Shown: positions 11,006 through 28,600 of the stretch, in pieces
How the letters are laid out: the number at the start of each line of letters is the position of its first letter
How positions within the stretch are numbered: position 1 is the stretch's first letter
Assembly: GCA_009599575.1 (NCBI GenBank)
Contig: VWND01000007.1
Coordinates: 1,621,501 to 1,685,500 of the forward strand
Reading direction: 5' to 3'
From: Blumeriella jaapii
Taxonomy: Eukaryota; Ascomycota; Leotiomycetes; Helotiales; Drepanopezizaceae
Length of the DNA: 64,000 nt
Program-made: the position numbers and the translations under genes
The notes under the pieces: model-generated
Seen by the model: only the letters and a program-made list of their open reading frames with translations
Database searches by the model: none
What the model was told of the DNA's origin: nothing

Positions 11006-11381
11006 TCGCTCCTGCCCGACTCCCATGACACCGGCAGGATGCAGACGCAGCCCCTCGCGGCCGACCATTGGCGCGCTTGCGCGCGAGATGCTGACGCGTC
11101 GGATCTGGCCGAGGCCGATGCTGGGACAAACAAGACTCGGGCGCGCGTGTGCGTGCGTCTGGCGGGCTATTCTTAGGCCCCGGTCGGGAGTGGGCCGGCA
11201 CTCCTTCGCCCTTCCTCCATCCTTCCTCCGGTGCGGCGCGGTGCGGTATATACGGGACAGGACTGTACAGATCGGTCAGTCAGTAGAGCACCGATAGGAC
11301 AGGACAGGACAGGACAGGACAGGATGACTGCGTGTCGGAGGAATAGGGGAGCGGCTGTCCGCGTTTACAAACATGCTGTAC

Positions 11382-11474
11382 GAAGTGGAAGTGGCCTATA
11401 CTAAATGAATTAGAAGTGGCCTATACTGTACGAATTAGAAGTGGCCTATACTATATGAAGTAGAAGTGGCCTAG
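11382..11474 (+). repeat. Short tandem repeat, unit GAAGTGGCCTATACT
   Basis: Four units of about 27-31 bp, each beginning with GAAGTGGCCTA and followed by a variable TATACT(G)TA..GAA part. Confidence 0.7.
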
Positions 11475-11505
11475 CCGATGACCTTTTTTGTATTTTTTAA
11501 TATTC

Positions 11506-12000
11506 TTTTTCTCTCTCTCTCTCTTTCTTCTTTATTTCCTTCTTCTTTCTTTCCTTCTTCTTTCTTTCCTTCTTCTTTCTTTCCTTCTTCTTTCTTCTTT
11601 CTTCTTTTCATTCCTTCTTCTTCTTCCTTGCTTCTTCCTCTCCAGCCTTCCTGCCCCTCTTTCTGCGATGCTGCCCGCGGCGACCTTGTCACGACCGACG
11701 TCTGCACCCAGACTGCCGGGACCATGACCACGCGGACCGTCCGCCCGAGGTCCCGACTTGACTTCCCCGGATGGCCCAGGTTGCCATGCCATGCCATGCC
11801 ATGCCATGCTATGCCATGCCATGCACTCGTATGCCTGACGGCGTGAATGACACATGCCGTGCTGGCCGAAGAAGCGCGCAGGCGGGGGGGGGGGGGGGCC
11901 ATTCCCGTATCGTATCGTATCGTATCGCGCGGGTGGGTGAGGTGGGGTGGGGGGCTGTCTATCGTAGTGTATGTGATATCGTAGTGTATGTGATATCGCA
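11506..12000 (+). repeat. Cluster of pyrimidine, ATGCC and CGTAT microsatellites
   Basis: CTTTCTTTCCTTCTT units at about 11506-11645, ATGCC units at about 11783-11823, a run of G at about 11883-11898, then CGTAT units at about 11907-11926. Confidence 0.75.
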
Positions 12001-12328
12001 GTAGTGTATATGATATCGCAGTAGTGTATACGATATCTTAGTGTAAAATAGCAATGTATCAATATAGTACAATACGGTAGTACAGTACAGCACAAGGTCC
12101 AGCAAAAGTGCATGTCATGTCGTCGTCGTCGTCGTCGCAGCTCTTTCCACGCATTGCGCATCGCCGCATCGCAACACCGTCGTCGCCAGTGTCCCCACCA
12201 CCAACACCGAACCCACACGCAAAAACAAGACGAGAGGACGTTCAGGGTCCAACGCTTGCTTGCCTGGACGCCACTTCGCCTGGCCGGGATCCCGAGACGA
12301 GGGCGAAAGCTAAAATCACGGCGACGTG

Positions 12329-12670
12329 TGGCTGTGGCTGTGGCTGTGGCTGTGGCTGGGGCTGGGACTGTGGTTGGGGCTGGGGATGTCCTATTGTACT
12401 GTACCTTACATACACAGTACTGTATAAATGTACTGTGCAATACTGTGCAATACTGTACTGTACACAATTCAATACTATGCCACAGTCAGTCCCGCCCAAT
12501 GTGGCTGCACGAGCGCAGAAACGAGCACGAGCCCAAGGCCGCAGAAACCAGAAACCAGAAACCAGAAACCGATCGCAGGCAGGCAACGATCGGGATGCCC
12601 AAGCCGCGGATCGATGCACATCACGCACAGAATGCAGATGCAGATGCAGATGCAGATGCAGACGATGCAG
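12329..12670 (+). repeat. GGCTGT, CAGAAAC and GCAGAT microsatellites
   Basis: GGCTGT hexamers at about 12329-12385, CAGAAAC units at about 12540-12572, and GCAGAT hexamers at about 12632-12662. Confidence 0.75.
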
Positions 12671-12723
12671 AAAGGAAGCCCAAAGCCGCTGCCGTGTTGC
12701 CGTGACACGTTTTCGGTGAAGCC

Positions 12724-12788
12724 GGGACGTACTGTACTTACTTACCTACCTACTGTACTGTAGGTAGGTAAGTAGGTAGGTAGGTCCC
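12724..12788. repeat. Long interrupted palindrome
   Basis: Perfect 13-bp arms (CTTACCTACCTAC at 12741-12753, GTAGGTAGGTAAG at 12760-12772) flank a 6-bp spacer. Outer GGGAC (12724-12728) and GTCCC (12784-12788) extend the symmetry. It could extrude as a hairpin; no function is evident. Confidence 0.7.
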
Positions 12789-13126
12789 GTACGGTACGGT
12801 ACGGAGTGCCGGTCCTGCAGCTCTGTCTGGTGAGCACCATTCAATTCAGCACGAGCATGCACGATTCCGCATCTCCTCCTCGAATCAGTGGCCCCGCGCG
12901 CGATCTGGATACGCGAGGCCATCATCGATCGGCGTGCGGGGAGGAGCGTCGAGGAAGCGGTGATGTGCTGTGGGTAGGTGTGTGTGTGTGGGATGTATGT
13001 ATGTATGTACTGACTGTAAATACTGTACGGGGCTACTTCCTGTCTTTCGCTTGCCAGTTAGAACGATCGTGGCCGCTCGATGAGGGAGGGCTAGGTCGAT
13101 GAAGGGGGAGGAGGAGGAGGAGGAGA

Positions 13127-13280
13127 AGCAAAACAAGAAAGAAAAGAAGGGAAAGAAGCAGAACAAGAAGCAGAACAAGAAGCAGAACAAGAAGCAGAAC
13201 AAGAAGCAGAACAAGAAGCAGAACAAGAAGCAGAACAAGAAGCAGAACAAGAAGCAAAACAAGAAGCAAAACAAGAAGGA
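13127..13280 (+). repeat. AAGAAGCAGAAC 12-mer tandem repeat
   Basis: About a dozen AAGAAGCAGAAC/AAGAAGCAAAAC units. One strand reads as KKQN repeats and the other as LLVL repeats, which explains the long spurious frames. Confidence 0.85.
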
Positions 13281-13598
13281 ACAGAAGCCACCTACAGCAG
13301 CAGCAGAACTGTACCAGCAACCGAGTGATCCTCACATCGCGAGCCACCAAAGGAAAAGGTGCGGTGACAAGAGGAGCAAGCACGCCGCGGAAAAACCCCA
13401 TCATGGAATTCAGTGACGGCCAAGCTACGGTACCTACTCCTAGATAGCAGCGATCGAAGACATCCCGGCACTTTTCTTCTTCCGTTTCCCTCACCCACCG
13501 GTTCAAGGAAGGTCCAACAACGCCCGACATCCTCTCCCATCGGCCCCAACAAAGCTTTTCATTCCCTTACCTCTCCTCCCCTTTCCTTTCCTTTCCTT

Positions 13599-18706
<5,108 letters not shown>

Positions 18707-19003
18707 TTAGTATAATTTCTTCTAGATCTTGTATATCCCGAACCAAGTACCCGCCTACTGTAGCGTTTCCCAACCTGCCAGCTATTGCAGACATTTCATA
18801 CTATAAAATGCTGTCGAGATAACATGCAACTGAGACCTGCTCTGCAACACACATTAATTGTTCAGCATAGCACATCGTCGCTAACAAGCATTCCTTCTCC
18901 TCAGCTACATTTACCAACACAACCCTCGTATCAGAGGTACATACAGACCTTCCGAACCTTCGCAAAACGCCCGCTAAACAAAACGCAGATGTCCTATTCC
19001 GCA

Positions 19004-20846
19004 TCACACCTCCGCCTGCTGTTTCATCCAAGCAAGCTGACATCTCATCCTCTGCCCACTCGCCTTCAACCACATCAACTCTTGTCCCTCCTGCCCAATG
19101 CCGCTGTCCTTCCTCCTCCTATCTCTCTTGGTCTCCCGGGCAAGTATGCCCTTTTCCAAAGCCGCTTCCAGACTCGGTCTGTACTCGAAAGGCCGAGATC
19201 TCGATAGCAGTCTGAAAAGGCCCTCCACCAACAACGAGACCTTGGCGTTGTCCGACACGCTACAGGTAGAGGTAGCAAACGGCAGGTAGCATCGCTCCAA
19301 GATGTCGTCTGTCAGCATATCATCGACTCGGCCGGAGACCGTGTGCGGACGAGGGGCACTCGTGGAAAGCATGTCGCAGAGGAACTGCTGAGAGAGTGAG
19401 ATGAGCACCGCTTCAGGAAGCTGTGAGCATGTGGACGGTGACATCAAGAGGGAGAACGCCGGCAATGGTAACCTCTTCGTGCAGATGCGAAACTCGTTAT
19501 GTACGTCCTTGAGGCATCGGAACGATTCAGGCAGTGTCGCAGACACGCGTGACAGCTTGTAAACCTCAGTAAAGACCCGGTAGAACAGTTGAGACCAGAA
19601 TGACCGTGACTTACGAGAGTCATGGCTCGCTGACGAAGAGCTATCGATTCCATACCACCCATACAGTCCTCTCCCGACATAGTGCTTCCCTTGTCAGCCT
19701 GCGGAGAAGGCTCCGGGGTTTGGTCCGTGGAATCAAGCTCTTCCTCAACTTCCTCTCCATCGTAGTCGTTGAAGTTTCGACTCAGCATCTCCTCTCTTTT
19801 TCGTTTCTGTCCCTTCTGGTGCTTGACCTCTTTGGTTTCATGTGGGAAAATCTCAGGAAACTCCTTCAAGTCCTCTAATCCCCCAGCCGCGAATACAGAT
19901 CGGACCACTCGCTCCATGATACTCGAACTTTTTGCAGCCTCTGCGAGATATTTGACCAGCAATGATTGTCGCAGCATCTTGTGTTCGTGCTCTTCGTTTG
20001 GGTCTTCGCTCCCGCCAGGCCCCTCAGCCTCCACGTCCAGCCGCTCCCGCTCCAGCCAGTCTTCATCCAGGACATCCAACATGTATCCCAGCCACACTTT
20101 CCAGTACTTCCACCTCTTGGGATAATTCACACTGCAGTTGAAAGCCCAGCCAACCACATTCCAGAAGTCCCCTCTGGCGCATCGGCGGATCCTTCCAGCG
20201 TGTGCAATGACTCCTGAGACGGTATTCGAGGTTTCATCCGTATCCGAGCTACTCGATCCGTTCTCCACTTCCACAGCATTCCGCCTCCTTCTCGACGTCC
20301 TAAAACCATGCTCCTGCTCCAGGGTCATGGAAAATGCCTCTCCCAAGCCCGCATTGACCGGCCCCAAGATGGCCAGAACATCCCGCAGAAATGTGATGGA
20401 CCGCGATCCGAGGTCTTGTTCTCGGTCGGAAGCTACCTGGTTGGTATACTTGGGATGAATGAGGAGCGCGCTGACGAGTTCGACATGGTACGGATCGGGC
20501 GCAAATCCGGCACTGTCGGCACGGTGCGGGTGGGATGCCCCTGACGCCACGAGTTGCGTGAGTAAAATGATAGCATCTTTATCTGCGAAATGTCAGAGAG
20601 GTCTCTTTGATCGTGGGTGGGGGGGGAAGGGGGGCACCAACAGAGTTCTGTATCAAGCAGGATGTGAATGTGCTCGTACAAATCAGCAGGGAGCGGAACA
20701 GCTCGACGATATTGGCGTTCCTGCGGGTTCTGCTTGTCTTCGACAGGTGTCGGCTTCTCCGGAATTGACATTGGTGATGCGGGCGCGGTATGGTACGAGG
20801 AGGACGAGGAGAGGGAGGGGGATCGGGATCCAGCTCTCACGGCCAT
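19004..20846 (-). CDS. Uncharacterised fungal protein
   Basis: Not recognised by function. Exons 20642-20846, 19615-20582 and 19004-19555 (introns of 59 and 59 nt) give 574 aa. The N-terminal 35 residues are Ser/Pro rich. A helical region follows (PADLYEHIHILLDTELYKDA, LLTQLV). The middle holds a conserved-looking WNVVGWAFNCSV..RWKYWKVWLGYMLDVLDEDW block with several Trp, at about residues 195-240. Then come a basic stretch (QKGQKRKREE), which may act as a nuclear signal, and an acidic stretch (GEEVEEELD). The C-terminal third begins GGMESIALRQRAMTLLSRVSA and is predicted to be helical. The ALRQR...LLSRVSA join across the last intron is what fixes the splice site. I recall this layout only from hypothetical proteins of other filamentous ascomycetes. 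No enzyme motif is seen. Confidence 0.75.
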
Positions 20847-22673
20847 TGTGCGCGACGCGTGGTGGGCGACGCGACCATGGTGGGGTCATGAGATTGAATT
20901 CTTCTGTTGTGAAGCACCCTTCTTGACAACAAACACTTCCGATGCTTCGCGAAGAGAAAATTTATCTGGTTTGTAGCCTCGTGTTGTAGTTTGGTACGTG
21001 ACTTGCTCTTTTGATTGTTGTTCGCTTACGCAACAACGACCCGAGTGCTTACGACGGGAGACTACTGTCAGTCAAGGCGAAGATTTTCATCTTGATATTT
21101 CAAACCCCGCTGAAGAACGTTCTGACTTCCTGCTTGGAATGTTCTGAAAGGCGCTAGTTACTTTGAATAACCCAGTGCTATGAATGCAAAGCAATTCGAT
21201 GTCTGTTCCACACCCTCATTCTCATCATGGAACGTTGTCTCTGTGGGAGTTTCTTGCATGCTCTTTGCTTCATGTCTCTCATTCCCTTCGAACCTCTCAT
21301 CCCAATAGACTACCTACCTAGGTAGGTAGATAGCCGTCGGTTCTCTTAAGCATTTGTGTTGGAACGACCGACTCTTCGTAGGCCGACTATCCATTCCGAA
21401 ACACGTCGTTGAAAACTGGTGATCATGCCAAATCCAAATAGACCTCGCCCCATCCACCATTCCCATCATCAATCCTCGTCTTCGATTTCTTTCCCTCGAC
21501 AGCCCTCCCCCACAAGGTCAGGCCTCCCAGGAATCACCTATCCCTCTCGCTCACGGCGTCGGCGACCCATTGCTTCCCCAGGCGTCTGCAACCTGATAAC
21601 CGTCTCCCTCCCCTCCCCCTCCGCCGCCTCAACCCGATAGGGAACTCAATTGGAAACTTCTCGTCGCCGGGCTGGCTGTTTAGTATGTACCTACCTAAGC
21701 AGATCACTTCTCGGTGTCACATACCTACAGTACCAACCACCTAAGACCTCTCCAACAGATGCAGTAAGTAATTCAATACAGTACAGTACTGTACATGTGA
21801 AGTTACAAGGGTGGGGGGTGGATAGAATCGGCACAATACGCGCAGCTCTTTTGCATACTCTTTAATTGGATGGATCAATCCGGGATAGGCCTATTTCTGA
21901 ATTCAGCCATATCGATTTCTTTCTTCGCGCTCACTGGGTCCTCTATGCCGACCTGTGTCTGGAATTCGATTTTTTTTTGGCTCCTGCCCAGTATGGCGTG
22001 AGCTTGCTCAGGGCCTGCGATCGAGAGATTGGGAGAGTCAGAGAGAGGGGCTGGCGGACCCTAGGAACATAGTATATAGTACAGAGAAAAAAATATATAG
22101 GTTGTTGGACAAGTCAACGTGCAACGTGATGAAAAGATCCCCAAAAAAAGCTTGCTGAGCACATCTAGAAGAGCAGAGGGTGGTACAGTACATGTACCTA
22201 GGGTTTGACCAGAAGGTTCGTAAACTGTACAGTGCAACAGATAAGTAGTTCGAGACACTTGTCATCGCATTCAACGGACAGCCCTCCTAAAATCGATACG
22301 TGTCATGCCTCACATCGACATGTTGTTGAGACCAAGTAGCCATACAAGTTAGAAAGAATGTTGTGAATAGACGTGGAAGAAAGAATGTACGTTATAAAAT
22401 TGAGGGCTCAAAAAGACCAACCCGCTCCGAGAACAAGGGTATCAATCGTCATTAATACAATTGGAAGCCACCTTTGTACAACCCCACTTGCCTCCCTTAT
22501 CATACATCCTCTGGGCTCATAAATTATTGCCTTCCTTCCTCGTAAATCGTGCGTCGTAGCATTTAAGCGACCCCCCCCTCCCCCTCACCCCCCTCAAAGT
22601 CAGCAACCCGCGTTGACTCAAGCGATGATCAGCTACAATCAACGTCAGCAAGGCAAATTCCACGTCTTTTTGG
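20847..22673. other. Intergenic region
   Basis: About 1.8 kb with no supported gene. It contains the promoter of the uncharacterised gene, the 20-bp perfect palindrome CTACCTACCTAGGTAGGTAG at 21310-21329, several TACAGTAC motifs near 21730-21795, and a C-rich tract near 22570. Confidence 0.5.
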
Positions 22674-25600
22674 TTACACGTAGCAACATACCTCGATAAG
22701 TCGATCGGTCAAAGCTGTGCACTGCCTATCATGCTCATTGGCAGCGTGAAACGTGGACGAGCGCCACAAGCCACCGAACCCGATGCCGTCGAGCACGTCC
22801 TCCAGCATTTCTGTGGTGTCGCCCCCAAATGCGAATCGACGATTGGAGGTTATCGTCCGCATCAGGCGATGTGCCGACTCGAGCGTTGCGGCGTTTTGGC
22901 AGGTGAGGAGAACGTCGTCGAGAATACGGACGATTTGCCCGGAGCTATTTTCGTCAATTAGAGAGTTCTGTTCGTGAAGACATTGGCCGGTGTGGACTTA
23001 CAGATGCAAGATTACCGGCGGCCGCTTGATGGCGATCGTGTTGAGCCAAAACAGGCCCCGGTTCTGGATCGTATCCACTAGATACTGGAAGTCGACGATG
23101 CTGATAGCAGCGTTCAGCAACAGCTCTTTGTCCTTGATCATTCCCACGTCAACCAGGTTTAGCAAACTTTCAAGAGTAACCTCGTCGTCGGCAGCAACCC
23201 AGCCTGCAACCCAGAGATTGTCTCTGCATTCTTCAATCGACGTGGCTCTGGAAAGGAGGAGCCCTAGGTACGGGTAAACGGTCAGGTCCCTGGGATATTC
23301 TGCCGCACTGCCCGAGCTTGCACTACTTATTTCCAGAAAGGTAGATACTACGCGAGTTGCTGCCGCTTTTGTCACCGAGTCGGTGAATCCCTTCACTAAA
23401 GAAGCGCTGAGCGCAAAATGAAAGTTCTCCGAATTGAAATGGATCCCGTAGATCTCGTCAAGTGGAAGCGCTGCATCTTCGAGCAGGACTCTCCCTTGTA
23501 ATAAAGCGGATACCATTCGTCCACCCTTGAACTCGCCAGACTTAGCAATACTGTGCAACACAGCATCCAGGAACAACGCCGTGCAGTTGAAGAGTGCCAG
23601 AGGGACGAGGCGGACGAGCGACAAGGCAAGCCAAAACATCTGAACCCCATATCGTGAAGTCAAGGGAAGCTTATCCATCATCTTCGTCAGCGATGTGACT
23701 ATGGCAATTAGCATCTCGCTGTCATTCTCTTCCATGAATCGGCTAATGCTGGTCCTCAGAGCGACGAGGACTTGGTACAGCAGATCATCATCTACATCCT
23801 CGCGTGCCAGAACACCCATAACCGTGAAGGCTCGAGGCTGAATCGCGGGATTGCTTTGAAACGCAGTGCTGGCGACCAAGCTCATCCACCTTGATCGCCA
23901 TGCATTTGACATGTCCACTGTCAGTGCCGAAATCGTACTGACTTCGGCTAACAGGACAGCGAGAGACTCGGTGGTGATGAGAGAGGGAAACCCAGAGTCT
24001 TGTGAAGAAGTAATGGACATTCCATCCCTGACAGGCTTGTTGAATACCGAATCAGCCCGAGTTTCCGACAGAGATGAAAGAACGACTTTCAACCTAGCAA
24101 GCTTGCTCTCCTCTAACCCAAAAGATGTGCAAATAGCATGGATCGTATTGACCAGCAGCCGGTGGACCACGAGTCGCGTCTCTGCAGCACCGGTGTTGGC
24201 GAGCATTGTGACGAGATGGAAGAGCTCTGGCAGAAAGAGCTGGGACTGTATACCGCTGTCGAATGACGTGGACAGACACAAGCGTGCGAGGATACAAATC
24301 TCCCCCCAGACTGTATTATCAGGCAGATGCCTTGTAGGTCGTAGCGAACTCCGGTTCAAGGCTTTTCGAAGCCGAGCAAGTAATCGCCCTCGAGCCGTGA
24401 TGGTGTTCAAGGAAGCAATGATAGAACCCAGTATCTCTGTCCGCTCGCCAACCAAGCCAAAGGTCAAGGCGGCTTTTACTATCTCATCCAGGAAGATGTC
24501 AATACACACCTGGTCTTCCGCGATTGCTGGGTAAATGTTCTGTTCTAGCGTAGTGCTAAGCGCGACGTCGGATATTGCAACTTCAATGAGTCTTCTGAAT
24601 ATGCTCGCAACCTTCTCTCTAGCTTTGTCGCTATCCATGTCGTTCGCTATCAAGCCCTTCCGCAGACCCGGAATCCAGGGTGCCATATACGCTAGACTCA
24701 TTGGACGTTGAGCGTAGGGAAAACTCTCCCAGGCTACGAAAAATTCGTTGAGGAAGTCTGCTGTGAGCTGTGGCTCCGATTTGGCGAGTTGCCGACTTAT
24801 CTCGATGATAAATGTTGATGGATTTAGTGGGATGTAGAGTTCCATCGCGCTCATGAACTTGGAATCCGCCGCAAACTTGAAGGCGCGGCATAGTGCACAT
24901 AGAAGATCATATGAAGCCAGACGCAGGACCTGATTCGAGCTCGCCATATTCGTCAGAGCGATGTTGAGTAGCGTTCCCGGTACATCCTGTGGTCGGACAA
25001 GCCTTTCAAAAGACTTCAAGGTTCTCAACTCCTTCCCATACTTAGCCTTCGCTCCTCTGATAGCCAGAAGAACATCTGGCTTCCTAGGGCTTGTGAAGTA
25101 CATGACGATTCTGCCGTTTTCAGTGCGAAGCCCGAAAGCCGAGTCGTCTTCAGTCTGTATCGAAGTTGGCGCTTCATCTACATCAGAGAGGCGGAAGATG
25201 TCGTTGACGGTAGCGTGCAACCTCAAACCAGGCACAACCTCTTGCTTCTTGGTTGTGGTGACTTGGACGAACTGGCTGCCGACTTTGATGACCACTTCGA
25301 TTTTGCCTTTAGTCTTCGAGAGCCTGACGATGGGCTGGAACACATATCTTGTGTCGGTGACGACGCTGATAGTTTCCTTGGGCAGATGCAGTTGGCTGAG
25401 ATGGAAGTGAGCCTGAAGGTCTTGAAGACTACCGATGAGATGATGGTCAACGTTCTTGGGGTGGAAAGCACTGGTGTCGCTCTTGGAAGCAAGTCGCAGG
25501 ATCCGCCTAAAGCACTTCCTGAAAGCACTATTCATGTTGTAGACGTAGACTCTAGACAGCTGTTTGGATAGTTCCGACGGAGTAAGGAGATCCAGCTTGC

Positions 25601-28600
25601 GAAATAATGCATCCTGCGGCTCGTTATGGCCGGTGTAGCAAGTCGCGTCTATCAGGATGCCGAAGGGTCGATGCCACATGCGGCTTGCAATCTTAAGGTA
25701 GCCGAACATAAGAAGCTCGTAGTCTGTCGTTTCGGTATCGATGTTACGAAGGATGATACAAATCATAGGCAGCCCATCCTTACTCTCCCCCCCATCGTAG
25801 ACTGCTCGCGTGGATACGAGGGACTCAGTGTTTCGACCGGCATGACTAAGCATGAAGTGCTGGAAGCGTGAGTACGATGGTGGACTGTTCGACGATATGG
25901 CCGGCCGGTTCCAGGAGACGTCCATGGGCGGAGGACCCAGATTAGCGATAAGCTTCCGCAAAGCATCCAATATCGGAATTTGGCTTTTGCCGACTTCGGC
26001 AAGTGAGCGTGCGCTGCCCTTCCGTTCTCTGACCACGATCTTCTGCCGAACATGATCCCAGTGATCATAAAGAAATCGATGCAAAGCCACGCAAGAGCCA
26101 AAATCAAAGGACTCCGAATCGATATCCGGTTCGATGATATCTGGCGGAACCTATCGAGATTAGAACATTGTATCTTAAGATGTAAGCGGCACTTACCGAT
26201 ATCTCTCGTAAGAATGTTGTCACGTCGTAAATGTGCTGTGTCAGAAAGTCATTGAGCGGAAACATGAATGGTTCCTTTGCACCAAAAAGCACATTGTTGG
26301 CCAAGTTTTGAACAACTTTCGCGATTAGCAAAAGTCCGCGTCTCATCTCTCGAGAGGGAGGTGTGGAAACTAGACCCTCGACATCAGGAGCCACAATAGC
26401 GGGACAAAAAATCGGAGGAATATGAACGCGCCAACAGCAGTAAACTTGGCCTCGGGAAATCGTTTCATCACAGCAGTCGAAATCTATAGAACTAGAGTCA
26501 GCAAATCAGCCTTTCGTCTCAAGATCTGAAACCTACAATACTGCAAATCTTCCTGAACGAAACAGGCATTTGTGGTGCAGAATTGCAGATATCGTCAATG
26601 AATATTTTGGCAATGTATCTGAGTTGAAGAGCATTTTTGTGAAGTTCCTCGGTTGAGGAAGTCCGGGTTGGGTCCAGCTCCAGATCGATTTCCCCAGACG
26701 TTAGAATTAAGCGCTCTAACACCGATTGAAGGGTATCTCTCAGATACGCTGCCCCCTTCCATTTCGCGTAAACCGATAGCATTTTGGTTGCCACGCAATT
26801 CTTCCGTAGCAGCTCCGCCTCGTTTTCTAAACATCGTGAGCTGCGCACACAAACGATAAGCAATAGGGTTTACCCGTTTCTTCAACTTCGTGTTCGATCA
26901 GAGCTTCTAGCAGCACGAAGCCAAGCCCTCTGGAGTCGAATATGTTGAGTAAGGAGATAGTCATTTCATCGACTTCCATGCTTGGACATGCGTCGCAAAG
27001 GGCGATCGTCAACGCCATGTCGTTGATGAGCAGCTATTCGTTTGTGAGCGTGACCTCCGCAACAAAAAAAGGCGCACATACCTCCAGAAGCTCATCGTAC
27101 TTCTCGTACACAGCCGTGTCAGAAAGGTTGTTGAACTCCGCTCCTTGGACCAAAATGTTGCAAAGTACTTTGACAAATGCAGTGCGGATGGCCAGATCCT
27201 CGTTGTAACCAATACTAAGCGAATGTTTGAGCCCAACATCAATATTCGCGCTCAACAGATTGGAGAGCGCACTGATAGCTAGCTCAGGGACCGTTATGTC
27301 TTCACCACCTGCTGGTGCTATGCGCACTTCGTTCCTTCCCGTCTCCACCGTCTCAATGTTCAGCAAGGAAAGAAAGCGGTTGAAGTATTTGTGGAACATC
27401 TGAGACTTGAGATCACTCGTGTCTGCATCTGTCTGCCCATCAGCTGGCTGAAGCGGGAGTCGGTACGTGAGGTCTGCCAAAGCTTTCAAACAGGCTCGGT
27501 CCAGGTCTTTCTGCAAGCGAAGGACATCGTCAGGCCGGGCACCAGGATGCAAAATAGCCCCCTTTGGAGTTCCTGGTCGAGTGATCCAGCCGAAGATGAC
27601 TTCCAAAAGCTGATTCCGGATACGAACATCGTTTCGGAAGTTCAAAAGCTCCTTCTTCCGTGTGACCGTCTCGCATAGCTGGCAGATCTTGATCTTGACC
27701 CTCAGGATGCTTGCGCCTTCCGCTAAGTCATCCAGGAATTTTGCGAAATTGAGCGTCAAGGCACCGACGTCAATAGACAGCGCCGCGCCAACTTCAGATT
27801 GGCCGCCTAATTGCTGCACGATGTTTCTCAACAATGCGGCCGCTTGCTCGGCGAAAATAACACGAGAATCTAGTGACAGCGAAGTGTTCGTGCGTGTGCT
27901 TTCGAAAAGTATCCCAAGCTCCGATTCAAAGGCTTCGAAGAGCGGAAAGTATAATGAGGGAGCAAGTTCTGTCGACAATGACTCCCTGGTTGCCTCTCGT
28001 ACCCGGACATTGCTACTTGCTAGCAACTGAATGCTTTGCTTCAAAAATCGACTTAGCAGCGGGTCGCCGGGTCGCTCGGGGTTTATCTTGTCAATCCACC
28101 TAAGGCCAGCTGAGCCTGTATCTTCTGCTGCCAGAGCTGTAGCCTGATCCGAAGTGCAAGCACCGCCCAGCGCGGCAAGAAACCCAGAGTAGTTCCGCCA
28201 CTCCACAAGCAACCTCTCTTCTAGCATGTCAGAAGAGCGAGAAAAGATCTGCTTTGAGATTTCGAACCATTTGTCAAAGATGGTTTCCCAGGCCGTTAAT
28301 ATCCCGGCAGTCGGGTACTTGATTTTCCGTAACAGACCGCGAACACGTTTTTGAAAAGCAACTAGGCCAGTGAAACGAAATTCTCTGGTGGAAATCTCAG
28401 AATACACCTCGATGTTCCGGATAGTTGGAGGTAGCAACTTGTTGACTCCAGCCAACCCATCCACAAGACGAGCCTCCTGGCAAAAAATGGAAATGCACTT
28501 TGTGACTAGCTGACACACCGATATATCTGTAGAGCAGAGGGCGACAAGAAATGTAGTTTCGAGCTTGGTACAAGCAATTGATCTCTCTTGCATGTCTTCG

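Larger units (their letters stand above)
9705..13598. other. Gene-free, microsatellite-rich interval
   Basis: About 3.9 kb upstream of the zinc-finger gene and downstream of AROM. The open frames follow simple repeats (HTHTHT, FFFF, CHAMPCHAMP, KKQNKKQN) and none has a domain. The main repeats are listed separately. Confidence 0.6.

Noticed and set aside
11471..11902. Coding frames in CTTTCTTCTT and ATGCC repeats
   Set aside because: Composition follows the microsatellites and there is no domain.
13033..13530. Leu-rich frame that looks like a membrane protein
   Set aside because: It is the complement of the AAGAAGCAGAAC repeat.
19556..19614. Coding read-through with WSQLFYRVFTEVYK
   Set aside because: It needs a frame change with no donor. 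Splicing the 59-nt GT-AG intron joins ALRQRAMTL to LSRVSA in frame.
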